This document shows, piece by piece, positions 4,750 to 9,051 of a stretch of DNA of 9,051 bases. The DNA comes from JBICHM01 sp043101835 (GTDB lineage Bacteria; Planctomycetota; Phycisphaerae; Phycisphaerales; UBA1924): positions 1-9,051 of the forward strand of contig JBICHM010000130.1 of assembly GCA_043101835.1 (NCBI GenBank). The letters are read 5' to 3'. Within the stretch, counting starts at the first letter, position 1. Every line of letters starts with the position of its first letter. Both the position numbers and the translations under genes were made by a program. The notes under the pieces are model-generated. The model was given only the letters and a program-made list of their open reading frames with translations. It had not been told where the DNA came from and ran no database searches.

Positions 4750-7450
4750 CGGGGCGCGGCGTGGAATCAGGATGGGTGCGCTGGGGCTCGTCGCGGGGCT
4801 GGCGCTCTCGATCGGGGCGCCGGCGATGGCGCGTCAGGCCGACGGCCTGAGCGACGCGGCGCGACAGGCCGTGTCGGCGGCGTACCTGACCGATGAGGAG
4901 CGCAAGCAGGCGCGCGTCTTCCATGGCGTGTGGGAGGAGGGCGACCTCGACACGGCCGAGCGCCTGGCCTTCGCGGCGCTGACGGTGCGCGCGTGGGCGC
5001 ACCCGGTCTTCGACGATCCGGCGGCGCCGGCGGCGTACCGGGCCGAGGCGCTGCTGCGCCGGGGCGACGCCGAGGCGGCGCTTGATGTGCTCGCGGGCGA
5101 GGAGTCGATGCGCGCGCGACGGGTGCGCGTCGAGGCGCTGCTCGCGCTCGGGCGCTTGGAGGAGGCGGACGCGGCCGTCGGGCCGATCGCCGAGACGCTG
5201 CTGCGCCGCGGCGCCCAGACGGCGGAGGAACTGGTCGAGGGCGTGAAGGCGTTGCGCGTGCGCGCGCGCCTGCGCGCCGCGGAGGCGGGCGACTTCGAGC
5301 TGCTGATGGGCCTGCTCGCGCAGGCGCGGGACGAGCTGGACCGGCTGTACTGGCCGGCGTCGCTCGTCGAGGCGCAGCTGCTCGTTGAGAAGGACAATCG
5401 CGGGCAGGCGGTCGAGGCGATCGAGCAGACGCTCAGCTTGAATCCGGCGAGCGGGGGCGCGTGGGCGATGCGCGCCGAGATGGCGGTGGACGCCTTCAAC
5501 TTCGACGCGATGGAGTCGGCGGCGCAGGTGCTCGAAGCACAGGCGGCGAGCCTGCCGGGCTGGGCGGACGAGGCCCCGGCGCAGGTGGACGCGGCGCTTG
5601 CGCGTGCGCGATCGTGGATGCGTCAGAACGAGCCGGAAGATGCGCTCGGGCAGCTTGCGCCGGCGCTGGCAGCGCACCCGACGCAGCGCGAGCTGCTGGC
5701 GCTCGCGGCCGGCGCGACGGCGATGACCTACGACGGGGAGGCGACGCGCGCGGCGCTCGAGCGATTCGACGAACTCTCTCCCGGTTCGGCGCAGGCGTAC
5801 CTCGCGGCCGGCGCGGCGCTCGCCGAGGCGCGCCAGTACGCGCTCAGCGAGCCGTACCTCGTCGAGGCCATCGACCGGTCGCCGAACCTGCCCGAGGCGC
5901 ACATCGAACTCGGGCTGATGTACATGCAGTGGGGCAGGGATGTGGAGGCCCACGATGCGCTGGAGCGCGCGGTGGCGCTCGATCCCTTTCACGTGCGCGC
6001 TGACAACAGCCTGCGCCTGATCAGCGAGCTCTTGACCTACGACCGGCTGGAGGGGGCGCACTTCAGCGTGCGCTTCCGGCCGGGTGTCGATCGCGTGATG
6101 GCCGAGGAGATGCTGCCGGTGCTCGACCGTATCCACGAGACAGTGGCCGGCGAGCTGGAGCACGAGCCCGAGGTGAAGACGGTCATCGAACTGATGCCGA
6201 ACCACGAGTGGTTCGCGGTCAGGATCACGGGCATGCCGGCGCTGCACACGATCGCGGCGGCGACGGGGTCGGTCATCGCGATGGAGGCGCCGAAGGTCGG
6301 GCCGGATCATTCCGGCGTGTACGACTGGGCGCGCGTGGTGCAGCACGAGTATGTGCACACGGTCACGCTGTCGCGGACGAAGAACCGGATTCCGCACTGG
6401 TTCACGGAGGCCGCGGCCGTGCATCTGGAGCAGGCGCCGCGTGACTACGCGACGTGCCAACTGCTTGTGCGGGCGCTGGTCAGCGGCGAGCTCTTCGACA
6501 TGCAGGCGATCAACATCGCCTTCGTGCGTCCGGAGAAGCCCAGCGATCGCGGGCAGGCGTACGCGCAGGGACACTGGATGTATGAGTTCATCCTCGAGCG
6601 GTGGGGCGCGGATGCGCCGCTGCGCCTGATGGACCTCTACGCCGAGGGCGTGCGCGAGGAAGAGGCGTTCCGCAGCGTGCTGGGGATGCCCCGGGCCGAG
6701 TTCTTCGAGGCGTTTGTCGAATGGGCCGAGGGCGAGGCACGCGCCTGGGGCATGCTGCCCGAGACGACGATGGACCAGATCGTGCTTGCCGAGACCCTGG
6801 CCGATCCGGCGCTGCGCGAGGGCGCGGCGGCGGCGCTTGCCGAGATGGCGGCGTCGGCGGCGCACGCGATCGGGGGCGCAGGGCGCCTCACGCCGGCGCC
6901 GGTGGAGATGGCGCGTCTCGACCCCGAGCGCGTCGAGCGCCTGCTCGAGACCTGGGGCGAGCACCCGGATCTGCTGCAGCTGCGCGTCGCGCAGGCGAAG
7001 CGCGACGCCGGGGATGCGGTGACCGAAGAGGTCGCGCACTGGCTGGAGCGGTACGCGCAGGCGCGCCCGGTCGATGACGAGCCGCACCGGCTGCTCGCCG
7101 GCTACTACCGCACCAAGACGGACGCCGACTCGATGCGTCGCGCGGTGGAGCACCTCGCGTTTCTTGATGCGCGGGAGCAGAAGTCCGCGGCGTACGCGAT
7201 CGAGTTGGCGCGACTGCGCTCAGCGCTCGGCGAGCAGGATCGCGCCTGGGCGAGCGCGGAGCGCGCGACCACCATCGCGCCGTTCGACGCCGACTACCGC
7301 GAGACCGCGGCGGCGGTGGCGATCCAGCGGCGCGATTTCGACGGCGCCGAGCGCCACATCCGGGCGCTCATCGCCCTCGAACCCGACCGCCCCCGCCACC
7401 AGCAGCGGCTGGAGGCGCTCGAGCGTCTGCGCGCTCGGGCGAGCGGCTGA
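4742..7450 (+). CDS. Exported TPR protein with gluzincin (peptidase MA-like) zinc-peptidase domain
   Basis: Protein of 902 residues. The GTG start has GAGGAG with a 7-nt spacer, both inside the end of the LolA-like gene. A signal peptide follows (LVAGLALSIGAPAMA, likely cleavage near residue 31). Residues about 85-430 are alpha-helical TPR-like repeats; the clearest run is AYLAAGAALAEARQYALSEP to AVALDPFHVRAD (about 350-420). Residues about 430-670 form a peptidase MA-like domain: QHEYVHTVTL gives the zinc motif H535-E536-x-x-H539, and HWFTEAAAVHLE supplies the probable third ligand E556. AYAQGHWMYEFILERWG (about 608-624) is the usual helix after the active site. More TPR-like repeats fill 760-900. 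The intact HEXXH suggests an active periplasmic metallopeptidase. The substrate is unknown; pairing with a LolA-like protein hints at envelope protein or lipoprotein handling. Confidence 0.85.
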   Translation: MSDGARRGIRMGALGLVAGLALSIGAPAMARQADGLSDAARQAVSAAYLTDEERKQARVFHGVWEEGDLDTAERLAFAALTVRAWAHPVFDDPAAPAAYRAEALLRRGDAEAALDVLAGEESMRARRVRVEALLALGRLEEADAAVGPIAETLLRRGAQTAEELVEGVKALRVRARLRAAEAGDFELLMGLLAQARDELDRLYWPASLVEAQLLVEKDNRGQAVEAIEQTLSLNPASGGAWAMRAEMAVDAFNFDAMESAAQVLEAQAASLPGWADEAPAQVDAALARARSWMRQNEPEDALGQLAPALAAHPTQRELLALAAGATAMTYDGEATRAALERFDELSPGSAQAYLAAGAALAEARQYALSEPYLVEAIDRSPNLPEAHIELGLMYMQWGRDVEAHDALERAVALDPFHVRADNSLRLISELLTYDRLEGAHFSVRFRPGVDRVMAEEMLPVLDRIHETVAGELEHEPEVKTVIELMPNHEWFAVRITGMPALHTIAAATGSVIAMEAPKVGPDHSGVYDWARVVQHEYVHTVTLSRTKNRIPHWFTEAAAVHLEQAPRDYATCQLLVRALVSGELFDMQAINIAFVRPEKPSDRGQAYAQGHWMYEFILERWGADAPLRLMDLYAEGVREEEAFRSVLGMPRAEFFEAFVEWAEGEARAWGMLPETTMDQIVLAETLADPALREGAAAALAEMAASAAHAIGGAGRLTPAPVEMARLDPERVERLLETWGEHPDLLQLRVAQAKRDAGDAVTEEVAHWLERYAQARPVDDEPHRLLAGYYRTKTDADSMRRAVEHLAFLDAREQKSAAYAIELARLRSALGEQDRAWASAERATTIAPFDADYRETAAAVAIQRRDFDGAERHIRALIALEPDRPRHQQRLEALERLRARASG

Positions 7451-7467
7451 GGCGTACACTCCCCGCC

Positions 7468-8172
7468 ATGGCGGCGGGCGCACTGACGCTGGCGATCGAA
7501 ACGAGCAACCCTCCGGTGCAGGGCGGCGGGAGCGTTGCGCTCGGGCGGGTCGGCGACCATATGGAACTGCTCGGCGAGCGGTCGCTCGCGCCGGAGGGGC
7601 GGCATGACGACGCCCTGATGCCGGCGATCGACGCGCTGTGCCGCGAGCACAGGGTTGCAGCGCGTGCGCTCAAGCGCGTGTGCGCGAGCGCCGGTCCGGG
7701 CGGCTACACGGCGGTGCGCATCGGCGTGACGACGGCGAAGATGATCGCCGAGGCGTCGGGCGCCGTGTGCGTCGGCGTGCCGACGGCGTGCGTCGCGGCG
7801 CACGACGCCTTCGGGCGCCTCGGCGTCGAGGCGGTGATCGTCACGCTGGCGTGGAAGCGCGGGCTTGGGTGGTCGGGCGTCGTGCGTGCCGCGGCGCCGG
7901 GCGTCGTCGAGCGTGTGGGCGTGCGCGACGCGCCGGGCCTCGCGACGCTGATGCGTGAATCGGGCGTGGGCGTGTGCCTCGGCGATGCGCACCTGCCGGA
8001 GGCGGCGCGCGACGCCGTGGCCGCGACCGGCGGGCGCATCGAGGCGCTGCGCCTCTCGGCCGGCGCATGCCTCGCGGCGTCGCGCTGGTTTGGAGGCGCG
8101 GACCCTGCGCGCGTGACGCCGATCTACCCGCGCGAACCGGAGGCGGTGCGCGTCTGGCGGGCGCGCACCTGA
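7468..8172 (+). CDS. tsaB: tRNA threonylcarbamoyladenosine biosynthesis protein TsaB
   Basis: Protein of 234 residues, the usual length. TsaB is the non-catalytic ASKHA-fold partner of TsaD; with TsaE they transfer the threonylcarbamoyl group made by TsaC to A37 of ANN-decoding tRNAs in the cytoplasm. Visible hallmarks are the N-terminal strand LTLAIETSN (6-14), the HDDALMPAIDALC helix (about 46-58), and ASAGPGGYTAVRIGVTTAK (73-91), equivalent to the family's SxGPGSFTGLRIG. GG-Y-T-A replaces GS-F-T-G, a mild variant. The C-terminus PIYPREPEAV is also typical. The ATG lies 17 nt after the TPR gene without a good Shine-Dalgarno, so it may rely on read-through translation from upstream. Its stop faces the cyclophilin stop with a 25-bp gap. 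Confidence 0.93.
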   Translation: MAAGALTLAIETSNPPVQGGGSVALGRVGDHMELLGERSLAPEGRHDDALMPAIDALCREHRVAARALKRVCASAGPGGYTAVRIGVTTAKMIAEASGAVCVGVPTACVAAHDAFGRLGVEAVIVTLAWKRGLGWSGVVRAAAPGVVERVGVRDAPGLATLMRESGVGVCLGDAHLPEAARDAVAATGGRIEALRLSAGACLAASRWFGGADPARVTPIYPREPEAVRVWRART

Positions 8173-8192
8173 CCGATCGCGGTCTGGACTCA
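8161..8192 (-). repeat. Degenerate copy 4 of the stem-loop repeat, overlapping the end of tsaB
   Basis: On the minus strand AGTCCAGA then CCGCGATC (8175-8182) matches the 5' flank and left arm of the other copies, starting a few bases after the cyclophilin stop. The loop is GGTCA rather than a GNRA tetraloop, and the right arm lies in the last codons of tsaB as GGT-g-CGCG. A stem can still form with one bulge and a G-T pair. The right arm may have been lost to, or constrained by, the tsaB coding sequence. Confidence 0.4.
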
Positions 8193-8197
8193 CGGCA

Positions 8198-8674
8198 TCA
8201 GAGCGCCGTGACGGAATCCATCTTCGGCGGGTTCTTCGGAGTTCCGCTGCGCTGGTCCTTGAGGGGGGTGGCGGCGATCTTCTCGACCGCGTCCATGCCT
8301 TCGATGACCTTGCCGAAGGCGGTGTACTCGCCGTCGAGGTGCTGGCAGTGCTCGCGCGTGAGGCAGACGAAGAACTGGCTGCCTGCGCTATTGGGGTCGG
8401 CGCTGCGGGCCATGGAGAGGACGCCGGGGTGGTGCTCGCGCTCGTTGAACTCGGCGGGCACCTTCCAGCCGGGCCCGCCGGTGCCGTCGCCCCTGGGGCA
8501 TCCGCCCTGGATGACGAAGCCGGGGATGATGCGGTGGAACGTCAGGCCGTCGTAGAAGCCGTCCTTCGCGAGCTTGAGGAAGTTCTCGGCGTGCTTCGGG
8601 GCGACATCGTTCCAGAGTTCCACGGTGACTGGGCCTTCGGAGGTCTCGATGCGCGCGGTGGGGTAGTCAGACAT
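8198..8674 (-). CDS. Cyclophilin-type peptidyl-prolyl cis-trans isomerase
   Basis: Protein of 158 residues, a single compact cyclophilin domain without signal peptide, so probably cytoplasmic. It catalyses cis-trans isomerisation of Xaa-Pro bonds. Active-site sequence FHRIIPGFVIQGG (46-58) carries the residues equivalent to human CypA R55, F60 and Q63 (here R48, F53, Q56); GSQFFVCL (98-105) supplies Q100 and F102. At the CypA W121 position there is H112, and at the H126 position Y117 (HLDGEYTAFGKV); loss of that Trp is common in bacterial cyclophilins and usually goes with weak cyclosporin binding. The ATG at 8674 is chosen because the domain begins there with MSDYPTARIETSEG; the open frame further upstream to 8953 is low-complexity and overlaps the next gene. 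There is no clear Shine-Dalgarno. It lies 52 nt downstream of a second cyclophilin. Confidence 0.93.
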   Translation of the reverse strand: MSDYPTARIETSEGPVTVELWNDVAPKHAENFLKLAKDGFYDGLTFHRIIPGFVIQGGCPRGDGTGGPGWKVPAEFNEREHHPGVLSMARSADPNSAGSQFFVCLTREHCQHLDGEYTAFGKVIEGMDAVEKIAATPLKDQRSGTPKNPPKMDSVTAL

Positions 8675-8726
8675 GGTGGGCTCGCGTGGGGTTGGTGTTG
8701 ATGTGGATGGAGGGGGGGGCGCGACT

Positions 8727-9051
8727 TCAGCGCTCGGCGCCGCTGGTGTCGGCGGGCCGGGCGACGGGCTCGGGGCCTTCGCCGTAGGGGGGCGCCGGGA
8801 CGGTGTAGGCGCCGGTGATGACGGGCGGATCGACGGGCCGGCCGGAGCGGGGGTCCTCAAGTTCGACGCCGGCGATGTCGACGACGGCGCTCGCGCCCCG
8901 GACGAGCTGGCCGAAGGCGGTGTAGAGGCCGTCGAGCGCCTGGGTGCGCTCACGCGTCAGGCAGACGAAGACCTGCGAGCCGTTGCTGTCGGGGTCGTTG
9001 GTGCGCGCCATGGAGATGACGCCGAAGTCGTGGGGAAGGGTGCTGCTCTCG
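8727..9051 (-). CDS. Second cyclophilin-type peptidyl-prolyl isomerase, 5'-truncated by the window
   Basis: The frame is open to the window edge and encodes about 107 C-terminal residues. FGVISMARTNDPDSNGSQVF then VCLTRERTQALDGLYTAFGQ is the cyclophilin core strand and loop region; the first half of the domain, including the FHR motif, lies outside. The ATG at 9011 is internal, since family sequence (DFGVIS) continues upstream of it. At the CypA W121 position there is A, and the QFF strand reads QVF, so the pocket differs from that of its neighbour. After the domain there is a Pro/Gly/Glu-rich tail of about 30 residues (TVPAPPYGEGPEPVARPADT) that the neighbour lacks. The two genes are tandem and probably co-transcribed. 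Whether this one is exported cannot be seen. Confidence 0.88.
   Translation of the reverse strand, partial: ESSTLPHDFGVISMARTNDPDSNGSQVFVCLTRERTQALDGLYTAFGQLVRGASAVVDIAGVELEDPRSGRPVDPPVITGAYTVPAPPYGEGPEPVARPADTSGAER

Noticed and set aside
6543..6554. GCGATCGCGGGC resembling the right arm of the stem-loop repeat
   Set aside because: It lies inside the TPR peptidase coding sequence, has no partner arm or GNRA loop, and is explained by the codons for S-D-R-G.
4682..7153. Minus-strand open frame of 823 codons
   Set aside because: It is antisense to the TPR peptidase gene, which has a signal peptide, an HEXXH motif and a ribosome binding site. The antisense product is Arg/His/Leu-rich with no recognisable family.
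8190..8211. CACGGC / GCCGTG inverted repeat as a terminator between tsaB and the cyclophilin
   Set aside because: It overlaps the last codons of the cyclophilin gene, has only 6-7 bp of stem with an 8-nt loop and no T-run on either strand.
8712..8719. Run of eight G residues, a possible phase-variation tract
   Set aside because: It lies between the two cyclophilin genes, not inside a coding frame or a recognisable promoter, and one such run in a GC-rich genome is weak evidence.
8675..8953. Upstream extension of the complete cyclophilin to 8953
   Set aside because: It is Ser/Pro/Thr-rich, overlaps the coding region of the second cyclophilin in another frame, and the cyclophilin domain begins naturally at the ATG at 8674.

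Overview
The window is about 9 kb of very GC-rich bacterial chromosome with ordinary, densely packed genes and strong third-position GC. Exported LolA-like, YceI and TPR-peptidase proteins beside nuoH, ruvX and tsaB suggest a Gram-negative bacterium, most likely a planctomycete of the Phycisphaerae type. That placement is inferred from gene content and protein style and was not tested by a search. There are no rRNA, tRNA, CRISPR, integrase or transposase genes.

Layout. Positions 1-1513 (+) hold the 3' part of nuoH (complex I membrane subunit), followed after 7 nt by ruvX. Positions 1514-1759 are a convergent intergenic region with two inverted copies of a small stem-loop repeat and an intrinsic terminator that serves the minus strand. 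Positions 1760-3771 (-) hold, in transcription order, a small two-helix membrane protein and two paralogous exported YceI-family proteins. Positions 3772-3894 are a divergent promoter region. Positions 3895-7450 (+) hold a translationally coupled pair: a LolA-fold periplasmic protein and a 902-residue exported TPR protein with an intact HEXXH zinc-peptidase site. tsaB (+, 7468-8172) follows after 17 nt. Positions 8198-9051 (-) hold two tandem cyclophilin-type prolyl isomerases, the upstream one cut by the window edge.

How the genes relate. The housekeeping genes (nuoH, ruvX, tsaB) are unrelated in function. The rest are mostly envelope proteins: YceI lipocalin-like carriers, a LolA-like lipid or lipoprotein carrier and a periplasmic TPR peptidase. 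The cyclophilins show no export signal where their N-terminus is visible.

The most interesting signal is non-coding. A short dispersed element has a CCGCGATC / GATCGCGG stem closed by a GNRA tetraloop (GGGA, GGAA, GAGA) and a partly conserved 5' flank resembling AGTCCRAR. It occurs as three clear copies and one degenerate copy. Each lies 3' of a stop codon, in the sense orientation of the gene it follows, and none has a U-tract. It may be a REP-like family or a 3'-end RNA element.
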